Assembly: GCA_002321895.1 (NCBI GenBank)
Contig: DCMZ01000005.1
Coordinates: forward strand, 199,141-263,140
Length of the DNA stretch: 64,000 nucleotides
Source: Bdellovibrionaceae bacterium UBA1609
Lineage (GTDB): Bacteria; Bdellovibrionota; Bdellovibrionia; Bdellovibrionales; UBA1609
Reading direction: 5' to 3'
The translations under genes and the position numbers were made by a program. Numbering within the stretch: position 1 is the first letter of the stretch; every line of letters begins with the position of its first letter. Shown piece after piece: positions 15,852 to 24,371 of the stretch. The notes beneath the pieces are model-generated. The model made no database searches and was not told where the DNA came from. It saw only the letters and a list, made by a program, of their open reading frames with translations.

Positions 15852-16892
15852 TTAGTCACTATTCTTAAGTGAGCGAATTTTTTGAACAAAGTTTTCGATC
15901 TCTTCTTTTCCAGTATCGAAAGAGCACATCCAGCGAACCACCCAATCATTTTCATCCCAAATATAAAAGAAGGACTCCTCTTTCAGTGGTTTTGTCCAGG
16001 ATTTTGGGATTTTCGGGAAGACACTGTTGGCCTGAACAGGGTAGGCGATATCAAGAAGCTGTTCGTCCTTTAGGAGTTTTTCCATATATTTTGCCATTTT
16101 ATGGCCATGTTCAGGAATAGTTTTGTATAGATCATTTTCAAAGAAAGTGATGAATTGAGAAGCCATAAATCGCATTTTAGAAGGTAACTGCATGAGCTGC
16201 TTTCTATGAAACTTCATTTCTGTAATATCAATTCCGAAAAAAAGCACCGCTTCTCCATAAAGGAGTCCATTTTTAGTGCCGCCAAAGCTGATAGTCTTTG
16301 GCTTTGCTATATCAATCATTTCTTTGAAGCTACATTTTAAGTAATGGGGTGCATAGCTGATTCTTGCCCCATCAATGTGTAAATCCAATTGATGTTTTTC
16401 ACAGAAGTCACGAATATCCCCAAGCTCATCTAAGCTGTAGCAAGTGCCCACTTCTGTGGGTTGAGTGATGGAGAGCACTTTTGGTTGGGAATAGTGTTGA
16501 TCACCTTTTCGAATACAGTATTTAGAGGCCTCAGTAAGATCTATTTTTCCATCCACCGAGGGAATAGAGATTAGTTTTGTTCCGAGCGCGGACTCTGGCG
16601 CTCCACACTCATCGACGTTGAGGTGGCTAATGTCAGTACACAGTACTGATTGAAAAGGCTTCAGCAGTGGTCTGAGACTCAATACATTAGCAGCGGTGCC
16701 GTTAAAAACTAAGAGACTTTGAGCTTCAGGGTGGACAATCTCTTTAAATAATTTTTGCGACTTCTTGGTGACTTCGTCAGACCCGTAGCTATGGCTGTGG
16801 GAATGGTTGATAGCCATAAGAGCCCGTAGAATTTCAGGGTGAACCCCTGAGTGATTGTCGCTGCCTAAAGATTTTTTAAACTTATAATTCAT
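15852..16892 (-). CDS. ltaE: Threonine aldolase / beta-eliminating lyase family (PLP)
   Basis: 346 residues, usual family length. PLP enzyme cleaving L-threonine or allo-threonine to glycine and acetaldehyde. Visible signatures: SDNHSGVHPEI at the N terminus, NGTAANVLSL, HIDGAR (D174 for the pyridine N) and FGGTKNG with the Schiff-base Lys (K207). Its start overlaps the end of the formimidoylglutamase gene by 11 bp, so the pair is co-transcribed. Exact stereospecificity is not readable from the sequence. Confidence 0.88.
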   Translation of the reverse strand: MNYKFKKSLGSDNHSGVHPEILRALMAINHSHSHSYGSDEVTKKSQKLFKEIVHPEAQSLLVFNGTAANVLSLRPLLKPFQSVLCTDISHLNVDECGAPESALGTKLISIPSVDGKIDLTEASKYCIRKGDQHYSQPKVLSITQPTEVGTCYSLDELGDIRDFCEKHQLDLHIDGARISYAPHYLKCSFKEMIDIAKPKTISFGGTKNGLLYGEAVLFFGIDITEMKFHRKQLMQLPSKMRFMASQFITFFENDLYKTIPEHGHKMAKYMEKLLKDEQLLDIAYPVQANSVFPKIPKSWTKPLKEESFFYIWDENDWVVRWMCSFDTGKEEIENFVQKIRSLKNSD

Positions 16893-17853
16893 TGTAAATA
16901 TAATTGTATATGATTTGTGAGGCTAATTTAGAGGTAATATCGTCGCGATCTAGTGGCGGGCTCACTTCATAAACACCTAAAGCCATAACTTCCAGGCGTT
17001 CAGTCAAAAATTTAAAATGAGGGAAGAATATTTCTGGAGTCAGTCCTGTTCCCCAGCTTTGACTACACCCCATTGCAAAGGCATTTGAAAAGGCATCGAT
17101 ATCAACGCTTATAAACGTGGGTCGAGGAGTGCGAACATATGGAGTGAGTCGAGAGTTTAGGTAGGTCGAACCGTGACTGGCTGAATGTAGGATTTCGTCC
17201 AACCAAACAATCTCACCACCATGATCTTTCACAAAATGTACATGATCTTTTGAATTACATTGGGACTGGATACCAATTTCTACAAAATCAAAATCATCTG
17301 TATGAGTGTTTAGAAGTTTGTAAAAAGGAGTGCCACTTGAAATTTTATCTTTATCAGGGCGAACATCAAGGTGGGCGTCAAAGTTAATGACGAGGGGCTT
17401 TTCATTGTTTTTATCTGTGGAGTTGTCTTTGATATGCCTAAGAAAGCCATCGCCGTCTGGAAACCCATAATCGTGACCTCCACCGATGCCAATCCATTTT
17501 CCGCCAAGCTCCAGTGTATCATAACATTTTCTACTAATGATGGATTGTTGATCCTCGAGTTTTAAAGAGGCATCAACATTTCCTAGATCCCAAAGGTACC
17601 TATCATGGTCATCTAGGAGTGCTGGAGGAGTCATTCGAGATAGAAAATATCGAATCTTGTCCGGTGCTTGTTGAGCGCCAATGCGTCCCCCATTGTTATT
17701 TATGCCTTCGTCTGAGGGGTAGCCACATAGGCTATAAAATTTAGAATCTATGGGTTCTTCGGGTGGGGTAAAATGCCATTGTTGGCTGAGGCGAAAATCG
17801 CTTTTATCATTCGGTTGATATAATTTGGTTTTTTCAAATGTTTGAAATGACAT
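16882..17853 (-). CDS. hutG: Formimidoylglutamase-like ureohydrolase
   Basis: 323 residues of the arginase/agmatinase/HutG fold. The Mn-binding motifs are GGGHD (H127, D128), FDAHLD (D159, H161, D163) and SVDIDAF (D251, D253). SSGTPF after the second motif is typical of formimidoylglutamases, which hydrolyse N-formimidoyl-glutamate to glutamate and formamide in histidine degradation. No other hut gene is near, and the neighbour is a threonine aldolase, so another guanidino substrate cannot be excluded. Confidence 0.82.
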   Translation of the reverse strand: MSFQTFEKTKLYQPNDKSDFRLSQQWHFTPPEEPIDSKFYSLCGYPSDEGINNNGGRIGAQQAPDKIRYFLSRMTPPALLDDHDRYLWDLGNVDASLKLEDQQSIISRKCYDTLELGGKWIGIGGGHDYGFPDGDGFLRHIKDNSTDKNNEKPLVINFDAHLDVRPDKDKISSGTPFYKLLNTHTDDFDFVEIGIQSQCNSKDHVHFVKDHGGEIVWLDEILHSASHGSTYLNSRLTPYVRTPRPTFISVDIDAFSNAFAMGCSQSWGTGLTPEIFFPHFKFLTERLEVMALGVYEVSPPLDRDDITSKLASQIIYNYIYNEL

Positions 17854-17856
17854 AGC

Positions 17857-18462
17857 TTAATTCAATGTCTCAATGGAGTAGGGTCTTAAAATATAGTCCA
17901 CGAATTCGAAAGTTTGAGAATCAAAAATTGAAATTCGTAAGGTGTCTGCATTGAGAACTTCAATTTCTCCAGCGCCGGTTCCATCAGGTCCTGCGAAAAT
18001 CATTGGCCATCCAGAGTTTTCGGATTTAACGGCCAGTTGATAATCTACATCTCCGGACTGCTCGGCCGGTCGTCTACGTAAAATAGTCGTAGGTGAAGGA
18101 TTTCCTCTATTAACTTTTACAGATAGATTTTTAAATGATTTAAAATGATAGATATCATTATTATCCGCTATCCATTCCCCTAAAATTCGCTTTAGACCTA
18201 CGGATTCGATGCTAAATAATTTAATTCTTCCTGTCGCAATTTCTATTCGGCCATCACCTTGAAGGTAGTCACCTTCATGTAGAAGCTCCAGACCACGCTT
18301 TACAGATGGGTACGGCGTTGAGAGGTATAGCTTTTGCCCATCATCCTCTAGCTGAAGCATAGGTTGTCTTTGTTCGTTAAAACTGATGATCCCTGACAGC
18401 GTAGCTGCTGAGGAAGAAGAGGCTATGAATAATAGGCAAAGGCCAAAAAGTGTTCTTACCAT
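17857..18462 (-). CDS. Secreted protein of unknown function
   Basis: 201 residues with a short signal peptide (LFGLCLLFIASSSSAA) and a beta-rich mature part; repeated patterns such as GIISFNEQRQPMLQLEDDG suggest an OB-like or lipocalin-like fold. It is first in a three-gene minus-strand operon, 3 bp before the hutG-like gene. Nothing links it functionally to the two cytoplasmic enzymes. Family not recognised. Confidence 0.65.
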   Translation of the reverse strand: MVRTLFGLCLLFIASSSSAATLSGIISFNEQRQPMLQLEDDGQKLYLSTPYPSVKRGLELLHEGDYLQGDGRIEIATGRIKLFSIESVGLKRILGEWIADNNDIYHFKSFKNLSVKVNRGNPSPTTILRRRPAEQSGDVDYQLAVKSENSGWPMIFAGPDGTGAGEIEVLNADTLRISIFDSQTFEFVDYILRPYSIETLN

Positions 18463-18541
18463 TGGATGGCAAATTATCTAAGGAATGGGGCAAAATCAAA
18501 TGATTTCGAAGGTTTAATTAGGGGAAGAGGCGAGGCTTAAG

Positions 18542-19492
18542 CTACACCACTACGCCTTTGGTTTTTAATACGGATTGTAAGGCCTGCATATGTCCTAGTG
18601 GGTACAAGCCCATTTTTGTAACCAGTAGGGACTTGAGGGCCTCCTTTGGAGGTAATCCTTCAAATGACACCATGCGATCATAGGCATTTACGCAACCGCA
18701 CACCAGGGCTAACGGGTTTATATCACGTTCCTTCAGGCTCTTTGGAAAGCCGGTACCATTTACTAATTCTTCGTGTTGATGGATGATATCAATTACATCC
18801 TTGTCGAAATGCTTTAGGACAACGATCTTTTCAGCTGCATGTACCGGATGCCGTTTATATAGGCTGAGCTCTTCTGGAGTCATATCTTTAATTGGTCTAC
18901 CAATATCCAGTCCCGTTTCCAGATGCTCGAGGTCATGCAATAGGCATCCCAAAGTAAGTAATTCCATGTCATGCTTTTCATCAAGCTTTAGTTCCTTAGC
19001 TACGGCAATAGCTAAAGTGGCTACATTTACTGAATGTTGCGACACGGAACTTTCTGAATTTTCAATGTTTAAAACGCTTTTAAGTGCATCATCTTCTTGA
19101 AGAATAAACTCGATATATTTCTCAGTGCCCATTTTAGCAAGATTGTAGGCTTCTTCACTTTCGGGATTTTCCATGACTTCTTCTGCGGCTGCCTGCTGTG
19201 CGCCTTGGACCACTTCGGCTCTATCGGCAATGGGAACATCAGAATTTTTATCATAAGCGGATTCAATACTTTGGGTCATAAAACTTCTGTAGGCCGACTC
19301 GTCTTTAGGGTCGATGTACATTTTTTTTAATCGTTTTTCTTTTAGCTTTTCTAGGAGTGTGCCCTGTAGGTTTTCACCGTTTTTACAGTAAAGATGATAT
19401 TTTCCGGCCGCCCGTATATAGGCGTTAAAAGTAAGACTGCCGCCACCTCTCAATGTAGTTACTCGAATGGGAACATATTCTGTTGCGCTCAT
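18542..19492 (-). CDS. HD-GYP-type protein with variant GYP motif
   Basis: About 316 residues. An N-terminal domain of ~75 residues (YVPIRVTTLRGGGSLTFNAY) is followed by a linker helix and an HD domain of the HD-GYP class: LLHDLEHLE (HD at about 186-187) and HEELVNGTGFP in place of the canonical HHExxDGxGYP. The Asp is Asn and the Tyr is Phe. A structurally studied Bdellovibrio HD-GYP protein (Bd1817) likewise lacks the tyrosine, so this may be an orthologue. Activity on c-di-GMP is uncertain. ATG at 19492 follows AGGTG; GTG at 19498 is possible. The divergent neighbour starts only about 26 bp away. Confidence 0.85.
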   Translation of the reverse strand: MSATEYVPIRVTTLRGGGSLTFNAYIRAAGKYHLYCKNGENLQGTLLEKLKEKRLKKMYIDPKDESAYRSFMTQSIESAYDKNSDVPIADRAEVVQGAQQAAAEEVMENPESEEAYNLAKMGTEKYIEFILQEDDALKSVLNIENSESSVSQHSVNVATLAIAVAKELKLDEKHDMELLTLGCLLHDLEHLETGLDIGRPIKDMTPEELSLYKRHPVHAAEKIVVLKHFDKDVIDIIHQHEELVNGTGFPKSLKERDINPLALVCGCVNAYDRMVSFEGLPPKEALKSLLVTKMGLYPLGHMQALQSVLKTKGVVV

Positions 19493-19518
19493 AATCACCT
19501 GTCTGTTACCGTTAAATT

Positions 19519-20043
19519 ATGGATGAGATTATAGAAGAATTCAAACTTGAATCTATCGGCCTAGTCGAAGAACTAATGGATATTTTAGATGACATTGAAG
19601 GTCAGTTTGAAGACCGCAATCAGCTTGAAAATTACGGACAAGTTGTAGATCGAATTATGGGCGGTGCCAAAAGTCTCGCTATGTCATTGGAGGAATCAGG
19701 ACATCTAGAGCAGGTCGGAAACTATGCGGAGCTTTGCAAATTGGTCGGTTACAAGGCCGCTCAGATTGAGGAGAATGAACAGTTCTATGATATTGTTCAT
19801 GGGTTGCTGTTTGACGCAACGGAAATGCTGATGTTAATGGTCAGGACCTACAATACGGACTCAGAAAAGGATATTAAAGAGTTGTTGAGCACTACATTTT
19901 TAGATCGTCTCAAGTGGGTGAATGGGCATTTTGGTGAAAATGTGCGGGGCACACTGAAAATTGATAGTGAAACATCTCAGGCAACAAAAAGTCAGGCTGA
20001 TATTGATGCTCTTATGAAAAATTTAGGATTTCAGTTCGACTAA
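19519..20043 (+). CDS. HPt-like helical protein with CheZ-like C-terminal tail
   Basis: 174 acidic, helical residues. The N-terminal half reads like an HPt/CheA-P1 bundle (FKLESIGLVEELMDILDDIE), but the position of the phospho-His is RIMGGAKSLA, without His. The protein ends SQADIDALMKNLGFQFD, closely resembling the CheY-binding tail of CheZ (DQVDDLLDSLGF) and the FliM-type motif. It could bind a receiver domain. Divergent from the HD-GYP gene. No Shine-Dalgarno is seen before the ATG. Its end overlaps the convergent queG by 21 bp. Confidence 0.65.
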   Translation: MDEIIEEFKLESIGLVEELMDILDDIEGQFEDRNQLENYGQVVDRIMGGAKSLAMSLEESGHLEQVGNYAELCKLVGYKAAQIEENEQFYDIVHGLLFDATEMLMLMVRTYNTDSEKDIKELLSTTFLDRLKWVNGHFGENVRGTLKIDSETSQATKSQADIDALMKNLGFQFD

Positions 20044-21057
20044 AACCCAATCTCGTAGTTTTAAAAGATCTTCGTTTTCTGTATGCATTGAGTTTATGGC
20101 ATCAATGCAATCTCTAAGTTTCAAGTTGGCGATCACAATGAGTGCATTTCTTTTTAATCCATTGCCTCTCGCTCGAGCGAGAGGAGTGATTGCATACTTG
20201 CGTTGGATTTCTTTATTGGATGATAATAAAATTTCAATTAAATGTTTAGATAAGTCTGCAGATTGTTGCGGTTCAGGATTCTTTTTAAATTGAAAAGGTT
20301 TTTCATTCCATGGGCAAACGGTTTGGCAAATGTCGCATCCAAAAAACCATTCTCCAATTTTACGTCTTTGGCTTTCTTCGGGTACACCTTTCTTTTCAAT
20401 TGTAAGATAGGAGATGCACTGACTGGCATTTAAAACTCTTTCTCCGGGTATTATAGCATCTGTGGGACAGGCATCGATACATCGTGTGCAGGTTCCACAT
20501 CGGTCGGGAATCGTTGGGTTTTGCGATTCCAGTTGAAGAGAAGTGACGATTTCGCCAATGAAAAAGAAGCTGCCATGTTTGGGATGGATCATCATCGAGT
20601 TTTTTCCAAACCATCCCAGCCCGGCTTTATAAGCCAGATCTCTTTCCATAATGGGGTGTGAGTCCGTATGTGCTGAGAAATATTCCTTGGGGAAAACGGT
20701 TTTCATAGATTCAGCAAGTTCACTCATCTCCTTTTGAAATCGAAGATGGTAGTCTTCGCCACGAGCGTATCGGGCCACATTAGTTTGCTGAGTGAGTGGG
20801 AGATTATCTGTTGGGTAGGGGTGTGGTAGATACTGTTTTAGCAGAACTATGGCAGACTTAGCTTGAGTTTCATATTGCTGGGGAGATTCCTTCAGAGGCA
20901 AATGGTTTTTCAAATACTCCATTTCCCCTTGATGTTGATTGTCGATCCATTTTCTATAGACATGGATAGAGATCGGTTGCTCGAAGGGAGCGAAGCCAAA
21001 ATCTAAAAAAGATTTATTTTTGATCAATTGCGAGAGCTGTGAAATACTGTTTTCCAT
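20023..21057 (-). CDS. queG: Epoxyqueuosine reductase
   Basis: About 344 residues. Cobalamin- and Fe-S-dependent last step of queuosine synthesis, reducing epoxyqueuosine in tRNA. The middle holds RYARGEDYH and DSHPIMERDLAYKAGLGWFG, typical of the family. Two 4Fe-4S clusters follow: CGTCTRCIDACP and CDICQTVCPW, plus a Cys in LNASQCISY. The C terminus carries the HEAT-like tail. The start is the ATG at 21057, whose bases overlap the divergent cca start within one CATG. A TTG at 21096 would extend into cca. Confidence 0.92.
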   Translation of the reverse strand: MENSISQLSQLIKNKSFLDFGFAPFEQPISIHVYRKWIDNQHQGEMEYLKNHLPLKESPQQYETQAKSAIVLLKQYLPHPYPTDNLPLTQQTNVARYARGEDYHLRFQKEMSELAESMKTVFPKEYFSAHTDSHPIMERDLAYKAGLGWFGKNSMMIHPKHGSFFFIGEIVTSLQLESQNPTIPDRCGTCTRCIDACPTDAIIPGERVLNASQCISYLTIEKKGVPEESQRRKIGEWFFGCDICQTVCPWNEKPFQFKKNPEPQQSADLSKHLIEILLSSNKEIQRKYAITPLARARGNGLKRNALIVIANLKLRDCIDAINSMHTENEDLLKLRDWVLVELKS

Positions 21058-22279
21058 GTATAACTGGGAAGACCACGACCAATGGCCTTTTGTCAAAGAG
21101 GTCTGTAAAAAACTTGCTAATTGTGGGTATAAAACTTATTTGGCGGGGGGTTGTGTTCGAGATCGTCTCCTTGGTCGGAAGCCTAATGACTTCGATATTG
21201 TGACGGATGCTAGGCCCGATGAAATTCAAGAGCTCTTTGAGAAGACGTTGGATGTAGGTAAAAAATACGGGATCATCCATGTGATTTTGGAGGGTGTCTC
21301 TATTGAGGTGGCTACTTTTCGCAAAGATGGTTTGTATTTGGACGGTCGACATCCTGAATCGATTGAGTTTTCGGATGATTTTGAGGACTCAGAGAGACGA
21401 GATTTTACAATAAATTCTATGTTTTACGATTTTGTGACGGGCCAAATTATTGATCACCAAAAGGGCCGTCAGGATCTCGAAAATCAATGGATTAGATGTG
21501 TAGGTGAGCCCCATCGAAGATTTTCCGAAGATCACTTAAGAGTTTTAAGAGCCATTAGGTTTTCTTGCCAGTTGGGATTTTCAATAGAGAGTAACACCTG
21601 GGACCAGTTGTTTGGTTTCGAAGAAGCCTTTAAAGAGATTTCCGCAGAACGAATTCAGCAAGAATGGATAAAAATACTGGGTTCTAAGGATGTCGTTCGC
21701 GGGATTCACCAACTGAGAGAGTTAAATTATTTTCGAGGTATAGCGCCAAAAAGTTATTGGTTAGGGGATCACTCATTGAATCCATTTTTGGTTCTAGATC
21801 GGGTATCTGTGAGAACTGAGGATTGGGTGTGTCGATTGTCAGCGCTATACATAAATAGTTCAATTGAAGAGGTCCGAAGCGACCTACTTAGGTTGAAGTT
21901 TCCAAAGAAAAGTATCTTGCAAGTGACCACGATACTACAGTCCCTTCGAAAACTAATGGATTTCAATTTGCGTGAAGGGCAAAGGATAGAAATCATTGCC
22001 GGTGATCCGTCTTACATGGCCTTGTTGCTTTGGGAGTGTTTGCCCTCAGCAGCGAAGATGGATTCGGAAAAGCAAAACGAACAGGCTGTAGCGACTCTTA
22101 AAATACATTTGGCTAGAGGTCCCTATTTACCTAAGCCTTTGGTGAGTGGAAAAGACCTAGAAGAAGAAACGAATCTGGAGCCTGTAGCTTTTGGACAGAC
22201 GTTAAAAGAATTATTTTGGATTCAGCTAGAAAACCCAAAAATAGAAAAGCTTCAATTGTTGAATCATTTAAAGAGATGA
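21056..22279 (+). CDS. cca: tRNA CCA nucleotidyltransferase / poly(A) polymerase family
   Basis: About 407 residues. Class II nucleotidyltransferase that adds CCA to tRNA 3' ends or A tails to RNA. Signatures: LAGGCVRDRLLG, PNDFDIVTDA (the two metal-binding Asp), RRDFTINSM and RFSEDHLRVLRAIRF. The ATG at 21056 shares its bases with the queG start on the other strand; a TTG at 21020 is the only alternative. No Shine-Dalgarno precedes the ATG. Which of CCA-adding or PcnB activity it has needs alignment. Confidence 0.88.
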   Translation: MYNWEDHDQWPFVKEVCKKLANCGYKTYLAGGCVRDRLLGRKPNDFDIVTDARPDEIQELFEKTLDVGKKYGIIHVILEGVSIEVATFRKDGLYLDGRHPESIEFSDDFEDSERRDFTINSMFYDFVTGQIIDHQKGRQDLENQWIRCVGEPHRRFSEDHLRVLRAIRFSCQLGFSIESNTWDQLFGFEEAFKEISAERIQQEWIKILGSKDVVRGIHQLRELNYFRGIAPKSYWLGDHSLNPFLVLDRVSVRTEDWVCRLSALYINSSIEEVRSDLLRLKFPKKSILQVTTILQSLRKLMDFNLREGQRIEIIAGDPSYMALLLWECLPSAAKMDSEKQNEQAVATLKIHLARGPYLPKPLVSGKDLEEETNLEPVAFGQTLKELFWIQLENPKIEKLQLLNHLKR

Positions 22280-22456
22280 GTTCTTTTTAATTTTGGCTTT
22301 AGTGCCAGTATGATTACGCCAATTCATTTCTGGATCCGAAAAGTATCTCTTATTCCATGCTTCCCATTTTGATTTGGGATGCTTATGAACGACTCGCCCC
22401 TGTTCGTCAAAAATATCAGGGCCTTTTCCAAATAGAAAGTCTAACAAAAATTTCAT
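22268..22456 (-). CDS. Small conserved-looking hypothetical protein
   Basis: 62 residues beginning FLLDFLFGKGPDIFDEQG, with an aromatic and basic middle (HPKSKWEAWNKRYF) and basic C terminus. Cytoplasmic, no signal peptide. Overlaps the convergent cca 3' end by 12 bp. The ATG at 22456 is taken; upstream TTG (22501) is less likely. It has the composition of a real protein, but the function is unknown. Confidence 0.55.
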   Translation of the reverse strand: MKFLLDFLFGKGPDIFDEQGRVVHKHPKSKWEAWNKRYFSDPEMNWRNHTGTKAKIKKNSSL

Positions 22457-22560
22457 AGGCCGAGAATAGGTGTAATTCTTCGAAAAGTAACCACTAGACA
22501 ATGGGCGTCATTAGAATTTCAGGACCCCTCAAATCGGAATAATGCGATTACGCTTTAAGG

Positions 22561-23886
22561 ATGGCTCGTTTAGAAAATTTTGTTCCGTCTTTGATTCCCG
22601 GCCGGATCTCTGAGATTTCTCCTCAAAACATTACCTATACTTTTGACTCCGGAGAGGTGAAGCGGCTTCGTTTGGGCGCACACATGGCTCCTTTCGTGAA
22701 ACTGCTTAATGGTACATCATCTTTGTCGGAGGCTCATGTAAGTCTATTTCAATCGGAACCTATGCCCATTCAGGTCAGTGAGGTGCTTAATGCCTTGTCA
22801 TTGATGGGTAATATGCAAATGTTTGTTAACAACCGGGAGTTGATGGAAACACTTTCCGCTTTTGTTGATGGTCATGGTTATAATGATGTTCAAAACTTAG
22901 TAAGAACAGAGGAATTTACGGCTCAACATTTTACAATAGAACGCTTGAGAACACTACTTAAGAACACCCCTTTAAATGCCAAGAACGACGTTGAAATACT
23001 CGATTACATTATTAAGAAGTCTCGCTTGATGGAGTGTCCTGCGGGCGAAATTGTAATTCAAGAGGGAGTTGTCGGTGATTCGGTCTATGTATTATTGACT
23101 GGAGAAGTGGGTGTGTATCGGCGTCGAGAGTTTGAAAATCCATGGGAGTATATTTCCAGTATATATGCCATCAGTTTGTTTGGCGAAAGTGCAGCATTGC
23201 CAGATAAAAAAAGAACCGCCACAGTTATGCCAATAGTGGACAGTTGGATTCTTGAGGTTCCTTTTCAAAAATTAGTGAATGTAAATAAGCGAGAAACTTT
23301 TACTGATTTTAATTCAGTAAAAACTCGAGTGGTAGTAAATCAAATATTGCAGACAGCACCGATGTTTAGTGGATTGCCTTCCGATGCGTTACAAGAGTTC
23401 GTAAAGAGATGCGAGTTGGTCCAAGTAAGCGAAGGCATAGATATTACCTTCCAAAAGGCGAGGTCCGAGATAACAAGCACAGATGTACTTCTTGATGCCT
23501 CCTCGTTCTATTTTATTTTAGATGGGCAGGTTGAAGTCATAAAAGACGGAAAAGTGATAGGGCTACTCAATAAAGGTGATTATTTTGGAGAAGTAGGGGC
23601 ATTAAATAAGATGGGGCGAACAGCTACTTGTAGAGCTCTAAAGGAGTGTAAGTTGTTAACACTTTCGGCAGAATCTCTAAATCAAGTGTTTGCTAAAAAC
23701 TTCCGGCTTGCTTTACAGGTTGAGAAAATGGCTGAAGATCGTTTGCAGAAATCCCTAGAAGGAGATCATTCTGACTCTAATTATCTATCTCCCGTTCACT
23801 TTGACTTTGAACAAACAAACGTAACTTCACATGATATTGGTGAAGTCACTTCCGTAGGGATGACGGGTAGAGCCGAAAACGAATAG
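22561..23886 (+). CDS. Protein with two cyclic-nucleotide-binding domains
   Basis: 441 residues. The N-terminal ~130 residues are an unassigned helical domain. It is followed by cNMP-binding domain 1 (ECPAGEIVIQEGVVGDSVYV, then LFGESAALPDKKRTATV) and domain 2 (SFYFILDGQVEVIKDG, then YFGEVGALNKMGRTATCRA), both with the FGE...RTAT phosphate-binding cassette. There is no helix-turn-helix or kinase domain, so it probably works as a regulatory subunit or protein-interaction sensor for cAMP or cGMP. It is separated from the small minus-strand gene upstream by about 100 bp. Confidence 0.88.
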   Translation: MARLENFVPSLIPGRISEISPQNITYTFDSGEVKRLRLGAHMAPFVKLLNGTSSLSEAHVSLFQSEPMPIQVSEVLNALSLMGNMQMFVNNRELMETLSAFVDGHGYNDVQNLVRTEEFTAQHFTIERLRTLLKNTPLNAKNDVEILDYIIKKSRLMECPAGEIVIQEGVVGDSVYVLLTGEVGVYRRREFENPWEYISSIYAISLFGESAALPDKKRTATVMPIVDSWILEVPFQKLVNVNKRETFTDFNSVKTRVVVNQILQTAPMFSGLPSDALQEFVKRCELVQVSEGIDITFQKARSEITSTDVLLDASSFYFILDGQVEVIKDGKVIGLLNKGDYFGEVGALNKMGRTATCRALKECKLLTLSAESLNQVFAKNFRLALQVEKMAEDRLQKSLEGDHSDSNYLSPVHFDFEQTNVTSHDIGEVTSVGMTGRAENE

Positions 23887-23891
23887 TGCAT

Positions 23892-24170
23892 CTACCATTT
23901 GAGGTTAGCGCAACTGTCGATAATATCTAACATTCTTTCTTCTGAAATAGGGCCTCGAGCTTTCTCATAGAGTGCAACTCTGCGATCAAAGCATAAATTA
24001 CCTGCTGCTCGAAAAGCCGTGGGCTTGTCCTGAGCCACGACTTTTATAGTGCCGATATCTCCGGTTTCCACTTCATATGTGAATTGCCCATTGGTCGAAG
24101 CCATGGCGTTTGTTGTGTTCATTAGCAGCATAACTATTAGGGAAACAAAAACGGCTATAAAGGTTCTCAT
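23892..24170 (-). CDS. Small secreted protein with two Cys
   Basis: 92 residues with a signal peptide (MRTFIAVFVSLIVMLLMNTTNAMA). The mature domain contains two Cys (NLCFDRRVALYEK and DSCANLKW), probably disulfide-bonded. AGGAG lies 8 bp before the ATG at 24170, deciding the start over upstream codons. Convergent with the cNMP-binding gene with only 5 bp between the ends. Function unknown. Confidence 0.7.
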   Translation of the reverse strand: MRTFIAVFVSLIVMLLMNTTNAMASTNGQFTYEVETGDIGTIKVVAQDKPTAFRAAGNLCFDRRVALYEKARGPISEERMLDIIDSCANLKW

Positions 24171-24249
24171 AAAAATCTCTCCTGTTATGCCATTAGATAA
24201 GGCAAATCCAGTGCCAAAGAGGAGAGGGGGCAACTGTATAAGTAGCTGT

Positions 24250-24302
24250 AATTACAATAGAAAATTCAGTGGTGGAGGTGGTGAGCGAGCTGAATTGTAA
24301 TT
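24250..24302. repeat. Inverted repeat in a divergent intergenic region
   Basis: AATTACAAT (24250-24258) and ATTGTAATT (24294-24302) are perfectly complementary. An inner ATTCAG/CTGAAT pair overlaps them, leaving a 20-nt purine-rich loop. Lies between two divergent genes for a secreted and an outer-membrane protein. Could be an operator or an RNA hairpin; no T-tract follows. Confidence 0.45.
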
Positions 24303-24371
24303 TGGCCCTAGATTGTCTCCATCCTGTCTATCTCCTAGACAAGTGCTACATCAGGGTCCTATGATTGGCGT

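Noticed and set aside
15869..16120. Plus-strand frames inside the threonine aldolase gene
   Set aside because: The minus-strand protein has complete PLP-enzyme motifs; these frames are chance products of its codon use.
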